From Anabas testudineus (Eukaryota > Chordata > Actinopteri > Anabantiformes > Anabantidae): a stretch of DNA of 64,000 nucleotides. The stretch is from assembly GCF_900324465.2 (NCBI RefSeq), contig NC_046615.1:24191836-24255835 (forward strand), read 5' to 3'. The notes beneath the pieces were generated by a model that saw only the letters and a program-made list of their open reading frames with translations, made no database searches and was not told the origin of the DNA. Below, piece by piece: positions 12,001-24,199 of the stretch. The position numbers and the translations under genes were made by a program. Within the stretch, counting starts at the first letter, position 1. The number at the start of each line of letters is the position of its first letter.

Positions 12001-15000
12001 AAAAAAAACAGCAGTCAGTTTGTCTCTGAGCGGAAGTTCAGAGTGTTGTCATCATCATCACTTACAGAGTCGTACTTCTCTTCTTCCTCTGCACACAGCC
12101 TGCCCGCCAGCTGGAGACACAGCGATTACATTAACGTTAACAGGACACAGTGCACAGCTTCAGCGTTTAGGAACATGAGATGTTTGGATTCAGGAAAAAA
12201 GCCGGACAGCAGAAAGAGAAGAAGAACAAGAAGTCTGCAACAGATGGTGTGGCCCCAGAGACCTGATGTCAACATCATGGAGTCAGAGACAGAGGCACTA
12301 AATTCACAGGACAACTGTGCCAACTTCTCCACGCAGCTGAAAAACTGTACGAAGGAGGTGTGGTGCTGCTTTAAAGCAGATCTTCATTTTATGTAGTCAT
12401 TTCCTCTTCATTTTACCTTGGCTAACTCATTATTTTATTTGTATGCTCAGTTTCCTTGTAGTGCAGTGTTGTAGATGAATGAGCGGATGGATGAGGGAGT
12501 TACCTGCAGTAAAGATGTAGTAACGATGGCTCCTGTCTCAGTGAGGGGGCTGTGAGGGATCCCTGTACAGAGGAAAGTTTATGGAAATGCTACTGCTTGC
12601 TGCTTTCTCATTTTTAGACCTAAAATGATCCCAGTAAATGTAAAGAAATGTTCAAATGGTAGTGAACTGTATCGTATAGAATGAAAACACGTCTCGTACA
12701 GCTCCAGCCTCGTGCAGGCAACAAGGGTTTGAATGACGTTTGACAAAGAGTCACTGGACCTGTTTTAGTGAGGGTGAATGGAGAGTCGTGTCTGGAGTAT
12801 TCATCGACACCAACGTATCTGTGGACGAGATCGGAGCCCAGCAGGTCCACTGCCGTGCCGTACACCAGTGGCCAGGACACCTCACCCAGAACCAAAGAGC
12901 CAGCCCAGTCGGCCAGAGACAATCTGACCAACAGAGGGAGTGATGGACGCAGTCAGAGAGCTGCTGCTGGCGTTTCTTCTTCAGGAGTTCAGGACTTTCG
13001 TGTTTTGTATTGACATAAATCATCTCTGACTAAAGTGCTGGACTTAAATACTGTTTCTCATATTAATAAAATTTAAAAGAGCAATGTTCAGTTCTGCAGA
13101 AATGTTTTTCAACATCAATTTAAAGGTAATGAAGAAGAAGCTGGTCTCTGATACAAGACTGTTTCCAAAGGATCATCTCACTGTTTCCAGTTCCTTCTCC
13201 GCACACTTTATTATCAATATAACATTATAGAAAATATAACATATCAAAGAAACTATTGTGAACTAGCTAGTGTAGCTCAGTCTGTACCTCTGTCCATCCA
13301 CGGTGCAGATCGACACTCCCCACTTACTGCCGTCCACGTTCTCCCTTTCTTTCTCCTGGTTGGACAAAAACAGAACATTCACGTGTGACAATATAAAGAC
13401 CTGCGACCTGATCGGCAGGTTGATGAAACAGCCGCAGGGCAGCTGCTGGAAATTATGAGGATAAGGATGGAATAAGCTGATGGGACGTACGTACAAATTT
13501 ACACTATGAATAAATCAAAATCCAATCACAGAGAGAAGGGACATGACTTCTGTTGGGATTTGGTGCTGTACAAATTCTATTGGATTCAATTCCAAGCAGC
13601 TCATTTTGTTTTGGGAACTCAGGAACGAGGGAGTACAACACATATCTCTCCCACTGGTCAGGGAATAGAGGTTTGTATTAAATTAACATATAATCAATTT
13701 GCTCCGATTTCTTTTAGGTTTCTATCAGAACCTGTGAAACCTAAGAGCCACATTATGTTATGTTTGGAAACTGATCTTAGAATCTAATAAATGTTTTTAT
13801 CTGGACCTACAGGTGTCTGGGCAGAACTTACTTGCACAGACGACAGCTGTCGACACCTGGAGAACAACTTCTGAGTCTCTTCAGTGAAGGTAGAAAAATC
13901 TGGAATAACAAATCGCCCCTGCAGAGCTTTCAGGATGAGGGAGACAAATCCTGTGACACACCTACAGCCACAAATTCAAAATAAGACTTTGTACCAAAAA
14001 CCAACAACCTGCACCAAACAGACTGAAGAAGAAATAAATCAGTGGGACCTGTGGAAGGCGTTTCTGTCCACTGATCCCTCAGCATCCTGCAGCTTTCTCA
14101 GGTGGAAAAAACACTCTCTGAGCCGAGGGTCGGACCTGTGCAGGCCTGAGCTCCAGATGGCCTGACAAAGGAAGCGGCACATAGCATCTTTATCTCTTCC
14201 ACCTGTTGACTGTGTGTGTTCTCATCCTTACATGTTAAAGGGCTGTATTCTTATCTGCATGCGGTTGGGGAACTTGTTATAAAATTGGTTTATTAGTAGA
14301 GTTGCAGCTCAAAGGCCCTGCCTCCTACACTTTACATGGTGCAATTTGATCCATTTGAAGCTGATGGGATGCATTTCCTCTTCAATACGCCTGATCTTTC
14401 TGATGATGCCTTGTGAATTAATATGATAAAGTTTTATTCTGACATGTGAGTACGTGTGTGAGTTTTCCCTCCACAACTTCTGAGTGCATCAGTAAAAATA
14501 CCTCAAAGAACTGGTTGACCTTAAGTCTTCCATCTGAAGCGAAGCTGTCAAAGAGCACATCAGCAGCCCTGAAACGAGGAGGAGGAGACACGTGAGAAGG
14601 AGCAGATGGTCCCGCTCTCCAAAAGCAAAACACTGATTGACCAGAATCTGACTTTCTGACGTTTTTAAGTTGCTGTCTGAGCTGAGAGCTGAACTGGGAA
14701 AACACACATGGCCGCTAGACTTACGCCCTGCGTTTGGATGGACTCTGCTGAGGGGGGAACCAGGGCTGTGAGGGGGGACAACTTCTGTCCTCTGGCTGAA
14801 CCACAGCCTGAGGGAGAGGAGGCTTCAGACAGCCATTACTGACTGACATCGGCATCGCTGTACACACAGAAACAGACTCTCTGTCAATAGTCATTAATTC
14901 CAAGGGTTCACATACTTTTCCCACTTTACTGTGAGGTTTTTATGGTTGTCGCAGCAGATGGAGAAGCCAACACAGAACTCATTCGTTACCTGGCTGAAGT

Positions 15001-17655
15001 TCTCGACAAGGTTCCTGAAATGCTTTGAACATTTACACATATAAGTAACATTTATGTCTTTTGACTTTTTTACTGTCATCATATAAACAGAAACCTGGTC
15101 GCTGTAAGTCGAAGTCAGCGTATTTATATAAATAAATAAATAAAAAACGGCTGGTCACTACTTGCTCAAAGGTTTCTGTAACGATGTGACTGTGCGGGGA
15201 TAGTTTGAGGGTTTGGACAGGACAAGAAACAGCACGAGGACAAGTCGAGGACAACAAAGACGTAAAACGAGAGCACATAACAAATCAGAATGCTGTCTTC
15301 TCCTGGATCTGTACCTGCAGGTCCAGGACTGACGAGGCTAATGGGCTTCTGGACTGGACTCTGGACCTGGCTCTGGATAAGGCTCCTGGGTGCTGGGCGG
15401 GGAGCTGCGTCCTTGAAGACGTCGTAAAATGAACAAACAGGGAGACAAATTCAAAAAACATCAGTATCAAGCTGAGAAATGACCTTTGCTCTCTTTATCT
15501 GCAGGACGTAAATGACTTATTATTAGTCATTAATTCTTACTTATTCCCTCTGACAGGAAATTTTCAGACCTCTGGAAGGAAACTTGAAGCTTTGAGTTTG
15601 GATTAAAGACAACAGGACTACTCTTTGATCTAGACAGAACATGAAGATGGGAACATGTTCAGGCAGCTCTACCTGGTTCTCAGCGTTCCTCTGCTGACTC
15701 TCGTCTGTCATCTGTCCATCCTCTGCCAGGGAACAGAGAAGAAACTCGGTCAGTCTGTTTCTGTTACTGTTACTTGGAGAATTCACAGCTTGTTTCAGCT
15801 GCTGAGCTGTGACACTCGATTATCTTCTCTCTAAAGTCAAACACATTCAAATCTTTAAGACAAGTCGGACTTCAGGACAGGATCACCGTGCAATACTGAG
15901 GTGATGAAGAGGCTGAGAAGAGACGCAATGCAGTGAGAGAGTACCGTGAGGCTGCAGATTCTATCAGCACTTCGTTTGAGAGGTTTTACTTTCAACTCAT
16001 ATTTCGGTTATTACACGCCACTTTTTACATACATCATACATAAGATCTACAATTGTATGTTCAAGTTCAAGCACAACATGGTTATGATGACATAAGATAG
16101 AATGTGACAGGACGTGTAAAATAACATTAACACATTAACATATGATATGGACCAGGTACACACGTTATGTACAGATCAATACAAAACTATACTTTATGTG
16201 TTAACACAGCATTAGAGGAAATAAGATGTGTATCAATAAAATAAGACTAAAACAAGTTTAGTATGAAACGGATTCTGGATACAAGTGTTGGAAACAGCCG
16301 TGTGAGAAACGTTTTTAAATGCAGTGTATCGGAGTTGTTGGTTAGAGAAGATGACATTCAACATTCTCTGTGTTTCTGTGGGAGAACAGAAAAATAGACA
16401 GAGGTGGAGCGAAGGAGCAGAAACTTCGCTTAGACACCAACACATGCCGCCCACTCAGGAATACTTCACAGACCACTAATCACAGGGTGTTTCACACACA
16501 CTCTCACACACACGGCACATAAGTACATACAGACCTTTCATATCTGGATCCCTACTGGGCTCCAGCAGCTTGTTGCCGTCCAGACCGCCGTAACGTTTCC
16601 TCCATTTGCGTCTGAGAGAAGGAGTTCTCTGAAAACTGAAGACACAATGACAAAGAATCAATCAAATATTTGTATTGTTCATTTTGGACAAGTGAAGAAT
16701 GAACAGGGTTTACAGATGAGTGACGAGCTGCTGATGACAGTATAAAATGATGGATAACAGATTAAACATCTAATTTTAAAAAAGAATGAATAATTCTCTG
16801 TAAAATATTTTGGGATGTTCAGTCATATTCAACTTTGGTTTAATAACAATTTATCTATCCGTGCACATTTGTCAAGTCTGCAAAGTCTAAAAATCTTATG
16901 AATACACTGGGTACCAAGTGGGTAGCTGCACTTATGTTCTATAAGACATGCACAGTATAAAAATAGCCGAGTGTCAGCTCCTGCTCCGAGTAACATTAAA
17001 ATAAAAAACGTATCTGATTATGTGAACAGTCAACTTTCAGCTTCTTCTCACAGGACTTTTACTTTTCGTGTTGTATCTGTGATGAAGCTGTATTCTCATG
17101 TTTCGATGCTGTGACCTCACAAACTATCAGGTGAAAATGATCCAGTTTCCTGAAAGTCTCTTAATGTGTTATACAACATCACCAACGTTACATGTGGACT
17201 CCACCATCTCCTGCCTCCTCACACATTCATATTTTTCTCATTTCATTCTATTCTGAATTTCATGACGTCGTGCTAAAGTTTTATTCTTATGCCTGTTTTA
17301 TTTACACCAAATACTTTTAAAGATAAATCGTTTTGATTCTTTACTGTGATTCACCACAACAGTGAAGCTATATATAATATTTTCCTCTTTTCTGCTCATG
17401 CTGCTCTGCCACGTCTCAGCCTGCCTCTCACCAACACAGCAGGAATGTAAAGCTGGAGTGTTTCCAGCTTTATGACACCTTCACCACATGGAAAACGTCT
17501 GAGCATTGTTCAGGAACAGAGTTACTACGAGATGGAGCCAGAAAACAAACAGAATGTGAAGTGACTGTGTTTCTCACCACAGGTCTGAAGTGTCCTCTGC
17601 CTCCTGGTTCTGGTTGCTCTCCATCGAAGGTTTCAGGTGTTAGTCCAGTTTTCAT
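6019..17655 (-). CDS. Glutaminase-like protein with ankyrin repeats, predicted catalytically dead
   Basis: I read 22 exons with consistent phases (669 aa): 17655-17578, 16628-16535, 15722-15673, 15411-15315, 14857-14725, 14568-14502, 14161-14049, 13961-13832, 13445-13401, 13355-13288, 12923-12760, 12562-12504, 12110-12066, 11991-11933, 11682-11616, 11538-11488, 7558-7382, 7096-6965, 6713-6621, 6540-6479, 6383-6243, 6103-6019. Residues ~1-150 are proline-rich with no clear mitochondrial signal. Then come the EF-hand-like helices (ADVLFDSFASDGRLKVNQFF), the beta-lactamase-like glutaminase domain (~250-575; WGVSICTVDGQR, GTAVDLLGSDLVHRYVG) and C-terminal ankyrin repeats (DYDGRSALHVAAAEGHTEVI). 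Aligned to human GLS, the pocket residues S286, K289, N335, E381, N388, Y414, Y466 and V484 are E306, W309, E355, S405, L412, M438, K490 and S508. Glutamine hydrolysis is therefore unlikely; a scaffold role is inference. The start is the first in-frame ATG after a stop, but a further upstream exon (acceptor near 17705) is possible. Probably the fish gene called glutaminase-like. Confidence 0.9.
7565..11087. repeat. Large 11-bp minisatellite (~3.5 kb) in a glutaminase-like intron
   Basis: About 320 units of 11 bp, chiefly GTTAGAGACAC, GTTGGACACAC, GATAGAGACAC and GTTAGAGACGA. Variant strings recur at exact multiples of 11: the GGAAAC string at 7725 recurs at 8825 (offset 1100), and the GACAGACGTT string at 8551 recurs at 9684 and 9959 (offsets 1133 and 275). 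The array therefore grew partly by ~1.1-kb block duplication. It occupies most of the 3.9-kb intron between exons 7558-7382 and 11538-11488. Confidence 0.97.
11267..11305. repeat. Compact perfect hairpin (17-bp arms, 5-nt loop)
   Basis: GAAGGAAAACCACTAAA, loop AAGCG, then the exact reverse complement. It lies in the same intron as the 11-bp minisatellite and would fold in the glutaminase-like pre-mRNA. Too short for a microRNA precursor. Confidence 0.9.
13506..13787 (+). other. Unassigned 93-codon open frame in an intron
   Basis: An open frame antisense to the glutaminase-like gene (peptide starts MNKSKSNHREKGHDFCWDLV). Its composition looks protein-like but I do not recognise it and no splice partner is evident. 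It could be a fragment of an old repeat or chance. Confidence 0.2.
14945..15125 (+). pseudogene. Stray copy of C15orf40 exon 3 plus flanking intron
   Basis: The stretch AGATGGAGAAGCCAACACAG through GTTCTCGACAAGGTTCCTGA and on to CATCATATAAACAGAAACCT matches C15orf40 exon 3 and the start of its intron 3 (20370-20580) at roughly 85-90% by eye. The copy lacks 24 bases corresponding to GAGCTGAAG...CTCTCT, which is exactly eight codons. It contains exon and intron sequence, so it arose at the DNA level and not from mRNA. It lies in the glutaminase-like intron between exons 14857-14725 and 15411-15315, antisense to that gene. No splice acceptor remains at its left edge, so it should not be expressed as an exon. 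Confidence 0.85.
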
Positions 17656-18312
17656 GTAAGATGGGGCGCCTGGCGAAGCAGCTGGCTCCTCCGTGAGTAT
17701 GTCTGCAGGCTGTAAACTTTCTTTAATGAATGGGATGTTTGGGAGAGGAGGGGAAACCAGTCAGCGCCTGCAGACACTCCCTCTGCTTTGGTTTAGCTAC
17801 AGCAAAAAACATTAAATATAGAGTATGTTTAGGGTGTGAGACAAAAAGACATGTTAAAAGTGGAGACAGGCTTAACACAAACATTTCACATAACAATTAG
17901 TTGACTGACTCAATATCTGGGATGTTAGTGTGACAAAAAAGACAATGAACACGACACCATAGACTTGGAAACTGTCGTGGATATTTCTGCCAATATTTAA
18001 TAACTTCTTACACATAAACTCATAAATGAATTCAGTTGTTAATCAGCACATGAATCAGTAATTTATTTGAAATTATCTTAGTCTGTTTAATCATAATACT
18101 TAAAGTCAAAACAGGCAAATAAAACTGGAAATACTCACGCAAAGTAGAAATATTACAGTACATGTACTTCAGTGGGTCAGTGGAATGGCTCTTACTTTGA
18201 AAAACGTGATCGGAAGTGTATATTTTGAAAAGCGGAAATGACCATGTTTACGTTAGCCTTTCTGCTCTGGCTAAGCTAACCAGCACTTGGCAAGCTAGCG
18301 GGTAGTAGGTAC
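17656..18312. promoter_or_regulatory. Divergent promoter region, glutaminase-like / C15orf40
   Basis: The two genes start 658 bp apart in opposite directions. Near 18210 an ETS-like CGGAAGTG is seen, followed by CGGAAATGACC near 18234. There is no obvious TATA box next to the C15orf40 start. Sharing of the promoter is inference from spacing. Confidence 0.45.
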
Positions 18313-20969
18313 ATGTTTTCCCGTGCAGATTTAAGAACAACCGGTAAATTCCTAAGATATTTACAGTCATTCCGAGGAGAGACGTCAAACCGTTTATCTC
18401 ACGTCTTCCCGGTGGTCTTCTGTCCGTTAACCGTCCTCTCCCGGTGCAGTCCGTCCCCTCTGCCCGGTTCCTTGAACGTTACCTGGGGAAGACGTTACTC
18501 CGAAAACAGGCAGATGCCGAAAAAAGAGAAAACGGTAAGTTAGTAATAAACTAAGTTAAAGTAACTAAGTTAAAGTCAGAGTTTAATACACGGAGAAAAT
18601 GGAAACGTGTACATATTTGTTTCCACTTATATCTGTAACCGTATGGAACCATTTGAATATAACATGTGGCCCCAGTCCAGTGAAAGGAAAACTAGAAAAA
18701 CTAGAAATTAATATAAATTAGGAGCCTAGAAGAAGAAGGAGCCTAATTTCTCTTCACTAGAGACAGATTTAGGGTCTCAGCTTCAGCCTGTGTATCCACA
18801 AAACATCTTCATTCCAAACGTGGCTCCTAACTAGCTGATTCAGCAGAATCTCTTAGAAATAAGAGTTTTAATCAAAGTCACACAAGATTCAGAGAGCAAA
18901 GATCCTCCAGGTTTTAAATCCTGGGAGTTGGAGAAGAACACGGTGTTAACAGGCAGTAGATGGCACTGTGCTACTACTGAGTCTGTTCGCAGCTTCACTC
19001 ACTGGTCTTACATGGAAACCTGCCTTCTGTGTGTTAGTAACTGAACCTCCTGCTGTTCCACCAGGTGAAGGGGAAAGCGGCTGGTGGTGCAGCACAACAG
19101 GCGGAAGCTCCTGCTCCAGTGTCTCGGGACAAAAGTGGTTGTGTAACTATAACGGTGCACGCAAAGCCTGGCTCCAAAAACAGCAGCATCACAGGTGAAC
19201 TGTACTCTGTATTAACACGACAGCGAGTCCCAAACTGCTTCACATTGAACTGTGTGCTTTTCGCTTTTTAACAAATCTTTATTGAAGTTTCAGTGACAAT
19301 ACAATGTTTACATTTAAACATAAAAATAAAGTGCAAATAACACAACAATACATCATAGCAGCGATAAATATAACAACAATATCGACAACAATATTGACAA
19401 GGATCAAAGTAACAGCAAAAACAGCAGCAAATATAAAAACAGGGTTAAAGGTGCAGAGTAAACAGTCAAATGTCCAATAAGAACCAGGGCAGCTGTTGTT
19501 CTTTATCCAGAGTTCTTCTTCTTATTTCACGGAGGACTTGTTTGCAGACCGTGTTACTGTCTATTACAGTTTGATTTATGACCATCATGCATCTTGTTTT
19601 CCACAGTTTCATTGTAACTATTGAGATTATGAGTTGGAACATCTCCACCTGTTTGATCGACATGTTCTCCCTCAGTAGTCCGTACATGATGGAGCCATAG
19701 TTGACATCAAAGTCCAGACCGAGACCCCTCAGAACCGTCCACACTTCCTGAGCTCTGTAACAGTCCATCAGGAGGTGTTGCTGTGTCTCATCTTCATCAC
19801 AGTAGATCATGGGACATTGTTTAGTTGTTACGTAACAGCTCCATGAAACTACTGCTCTAACAGGAAGTCTACCCACACTTATCAGCCAGCGGACATCTCT
19901 CATGCTCTCTGACAGATGTTTGGTTTTCAAGGCTTGGAGAACTTCCTTTCTCTGTGCTTCTTGTACATGTTTATAATTAATTAAACCTCCATATTTAAAA
20001 TCATTTATTACATTAAAAATAGTTTTACTTGTGCTTGTGGTCCATGAAATGTCTAAGTGCTGATATTCTGAAATAAAATCACCGTATATTAATTTATACT
20101 GTGGGCCGTGTCGTGCTCTGCCTCTTCTCTTCTGCCACAGAGACAGGTCGCCGAGCCAGAGAGCATCACGGGAGATGGCTGCTGAGATGTTCTTTACAAA
20201 GGCGATCTTTAACTTTAGTTCTAGATCTACTGAGCCTAAACCTCCAAACCTTCTGCTTTTATAGAGCAGCTCTCTTTTGGTGACCTCTCTGGTGTGTACT
20301 TTTCCTCTCCTGCTCCTACAGAAGTCTCTGCAGATGCAGTGGGAGTTGCTATCGCAGCGCCTCCTACAGATGGAGAAGCCAACACAGAGCTCATTCGCTA
20401 CCTGGCTGAAGTTCTCGAGCTGAAGAAAAGCCACCTCTCTCTTGACAAGGTTCCTGAAACGCTTTAAACATTTATGTCCGCTGACTTCTTTACTGTCATC
20501 ATATAAACAGAAACCTGGTTGCTGTAATGAAAGTCTCACATATAAAAGTCTGAGTAAGTGTGAGTCAGCATATTTATTCCGCCGCTGTGAGAAGGACCTC
20601 TGTTTTGTTGTTCTTTCAATGTGAAGTCAGTCTGCTCCAACTCACACATGAAAAACAACAGAAAGTCAGGAAGCAGCATCTTCTGTCCCTGTACAGTTTA
20701 ATGTGTGAACCAATTTTTCAGAATAAATAAGGGGTAGAGGAAAAATCTGATTACTGAACTATTGTGTGGCTTTCCTAATTCTAGTACCTTCTTTTTTTAC
20801 ACCACTTGTTCCTTTTTGTCCTCCAGTACAGAAACGATCCTGATGTGAACTTTTTGTCTTCTCCCCTCATTTACTCCAGGGCTCCAGGTCCAGAGACAAA
20901 CTCATCAGAGTGGACTCCTCCCTCAGTCCAGAGGAGGTGTTGAGGAGGCTCAGACAGGCTGCAGGCTGA
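18313..20969 (+). CDS. C15orf40 homologue (DUF167/YggU family)
   Basis: Four exons: 18313-18534, 19065-19194, 20322-20449, 20880-20969, phases consistent, 189 aa. The conserved DUF167 fold is clear: [18 protein letters not shown], then [20 protein letters not shown], then [19 protein letters not shown] and [20 protein letters not shown]. This small family is conserved from bacteria to vertebrates and its function is poorly known. Two starts are plausible: the upstream ATG at 18313 adds ~67 residues rich in R, S and T that could be a mitochondrial signal, and an internal ATG at 18514 begins MPKKEKT like the short human form. Intron 2 is almost entirely a LINE. The exon 3 donor (AAG/GTTCCT) is weak. 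An AATAAA lies at 21182. Next to rps17 and sh3gl3, which are also neighbours on human 15q25. Confidence 0.95.
19267..20305 (-). mobile_element. Tx1/L1-like LINE, 5'-truncated, in C15orf40 intron 2
   Basis: On the minus strand, translation gives [20 protein letters not shown], later [20 protein letters not shown], and the C-terminal zinc-knuckle [14 protein letters not shown], then LPWFLLDI and a stop near 19466. This is the end of ORF2 of an L1/Tx1-type LINE with a 3' UTR to ~19267 ending in AATAAAGATTTGT. The frame is open over ~300 codons, which suggests a fairly recent copy. Its truncated 5' side comes within ~20 bases of the exon 3 splice acceptor, so the polypyrimidine tract there may be partly LINE-derived. 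Confidence 0.8.
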
Positions 20970-20989
20970 AGACTGACAGCAGGGAGTGA

Positions 20990-23900
20990 AGGCAGGGTTT
21001 CACAGCTGGACCAGTGTGGCTACTGGTGCCTGAAGAACCAGAACATCACTATGAAAATGGACCAAACTGGACCCTCTGAAGCTTCTGGACAGAAAAATCA
21101 GACGATTCAATATGATACAGTATACTGACATGTTGGGATGTCTGGAATGAATGAGTGACCCAAGTATATTTTTTAGCTTGAAATAAACCGATTATGACCT
21201 GTATAATTTAACTGAATTAAATATGTTTCTGTCTTCTATTTCATATCTTATAGCATGTGAACATTTCGGTTTATTTTGGTTCACTTATTCTCTGAATATT
21301 CCAACTTTCTCTTTGCAGTGTGCCACTAAAATACTGGCAAATTTAGACAAATATTTAGTTTATAAGGGAGAAAAACAGAACATCTTCAGTGAAGAAGATG
21401 GAACCAGAAAGTTTTAGGGTTTTTTTTGTCATTTTCCTTAAACTAATTAATAGTTGATTTATTTGCACGTTGCATCACTGGACAAAACAAATGCAGCTCA
21501 TGAGCAACGATTTCCTCATAGAAACGAGATTTTCACCATCTCAGGTGGAGGTTGGTTTAAGAGGCACTGAAATCTGTGCTCAGACTTACACACGTCTCTC
21601 GTTTTCATCTTCTGAACAGAAGCGATCATGAAAACCGTCTCAAGTCCCTGGAGAAACAAGACATAAAAAGCTCATTAGCTTTAGTCATCAGCTACTGAAT
21701 CAGAGGATTGTTGTCAATTAGTGAAGCAGTAATGAGCTGGGTTTCTGAGTTTAAACTGAAATAATTCAAAGAGATGGAGAGCTCCTCTGCTGGATCATCA
21801 GCATCTGAGCCGACATCAAAGCCTGCACTGATGATGACTCCAACATCACAGCTTTTATCAAACTACTGACTATCATTTTATATTCCAGCTCTCTGCAAAC
21901 AAAGTTTGTGCTGCCAGGGACTGTTGGGCAAGAGTGAAGTTTATTTTTACTGCTACTGAGAACATTATGTAACAGTTACCTCAGAGTTTGTTCTCAAGTT
22001 TGACCAGATCATCTTCACCGAGTCATTTTTCATCATGTGTCTCCTCCACTGAGCCTGGATCAGCAGCTTTACGTCTGCTGCTGAGTCCCGCTGAAGCTCC
22101 TGTCCGACTGAAGGATGTTTTAGACGCTGCGTTAAGCCTCTGCTGGATGAATGGACGTTTTCCCTCCTAAATTCTTGGGATTCGAAAACTTAAATCCTCT
22201 TCTCCTGCACTCAAAGACCCGTCACTCAGTCTGTGAAGATGTTAGAATTTACAGTCGGTTGAAAACGAGTCACAGGTTGTATCGTTTAAAGAAAATAAAT
22301 AGAAATCAAGATACTCCATCAATAACACACAGTCCTATGGACACACTATGAGACAGTGAGCTCCTGGGCAAGAACCAGAATCATCAAGCAGAGCAAACCC
22401 ATGACTGCAGAACGTGTTTTGAATTTGTGTCTCATACTGTGTCTGTAGTTTTGTATCCCACTGTACTTAGCAAGTGTCTCTTTGCCTTTGTTTTCATGGC
22501 TGCTTAGTGTCTCGTGTGTTTCATGTCTCTTTGTGGTCACTTAGATGTGTCTTAGATGTTGGAGTCTGACGTTCCACCAACAAATGTTGAAGTCAGGAAT
22601 CCGGAGCCTCTGGCCCATCTGATGTGGTGAACGAGGGTTTCATCATCAGAGCGTGATGACTCAGGTTGTTTCAGGAGCTCCGTTAGAAGAAGTTATTTTT
22701 ATGTTTGCTGGAGCTGGAGGATTCATCTTCAGCTACAATCTGTGGGAATTCAGAGATTATGTTTCTGAAAAAGCTTCTGTTCAACATTTCATGACTTTTT
22801 TTCTAACTTTATTTGAGAGGTTTTTTTTTTTATTTAGAGGTTTAAACGTGGAGCATCAGTCCTGTCTGTACTAAGAGTCATTAAACATTGGTTCAACCAG
22901 CTACAACAGTGGTGTGGTGTTAGTACTTAAAGTAAAGGACCTGAATGCTTCCTCCCTCAGTGTCAAACAGTGATTCTCTAACACGACACACACACATTGT
23001 ACATTTGGTGAATAAGGTGATTCTTATTAAAAATAAAACCCAAACATCAGTTCCTTTAACCACGTGTGAGTTAACCGAACACAGAGGCAGAGCTGCATCG
23101 TGCTGCAGATTCTCTTCCCTCTGCAGTGAACAGCGACCGTTTTCATCCCCACTTCCACTCATCAGCAGGATTTCTGGGATGGAGAGGATGGAGCTTGTGT
23201 ATGTGGATGTCTTTGCGCTGATCCCTTCAAGAGACAATCAGAACAAATCGTGGCCTGGAGCCGGGCAGAACAAGGCACCGGTCTCTAAACCTCTTTCCTC
23301 ACTTCTCTCTCCGAGTTTATTTATAGTCCTCAAACAATCGAACTCACTCTGCAGCAGCTGACGTGACAAACACAGGGTCTTAATGCTGAGGCCATTTTGC
23401 CTGTTTACTCTCTGTTGTCTGTGCCCGGAACCGAGTCCACATCAGCACAGTGCTCTTATTCTTCCACTAAAGCCTCACTGACAACAGGAGGATTTGGAGG
23501 CTGCAGCTCGGATGTTTGCTGACAACAATCCTCTCAGACTGTGGTCAAAACATGAAAGTAAAGTTTAAAAAGACTCAGCGGAAATCCACGGCGATGAATC
23601 ATCACAGAGTATCCCGTCAGATGAGATCAGAGACTTAAAGGTCTGGAAAAGAAACTTGGACTTAGTGTTACATAACACCCAACGGAACCACGAGTTCTCA
23701 CACTTCATTTTAAACTCGGATGCAGTACATATACTCACTGGAAAAGCACATACGCATGCAGCAGATCAGTAATCTGATTACTCCTCGCAGCTCAAACTGG
23801 ACCAACTACAGGTCACTAGTTAGTTTCAGTGCAGCACATTCACACGACTTCCAGCGGCACGTCAGCACGTGGGTGACGTGGTTACAGATGGAGAGCTCCA

Positions 23901-24195
23901 CAGAGAGGCTTCAGAACCCTGGGTTCTGCTGCAGGAAAACTCAACGCAGGTCGGTTCTGAATGTTTGTCACTGTCACACAGGACGGTCCACATCGTCACC
24001 TGTGGGGATCAGTTCTGGACACAGGTGAAGAGAGGAGCTGTCACCTCTCAGGGATCCATGTTCTTCTTGGAGCTCCCCCTGGTGGGCCGGAGGGGGAGGA
24101 GGCCTCCTGGTGAGGCAGGTTCGGGGTGCAGCTGCAGAACCTCAAGGGTAGGAGGCGGTTCTGTGAGACGACACAGAAAGCAGGTCTGACCCACA
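20990..24195. other. Intergenic between C15orf40 and CART
   Basis: After the C15orf40 3' UTR (AATAAA at 21182) I recognise no exon, RNA gene or familiar repeat on either strand. Short open frames around 22.9-24.2 kb have no recognisable domain. Confidence 0.5.
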
Positions 24196-24199
24196 CCGA

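Noticed and set aside
22920-23361. Overlapping open frames of 105 and 138 codons
   Set aside because: Neither has a recognisable domain; they oppose each other and look like chance.
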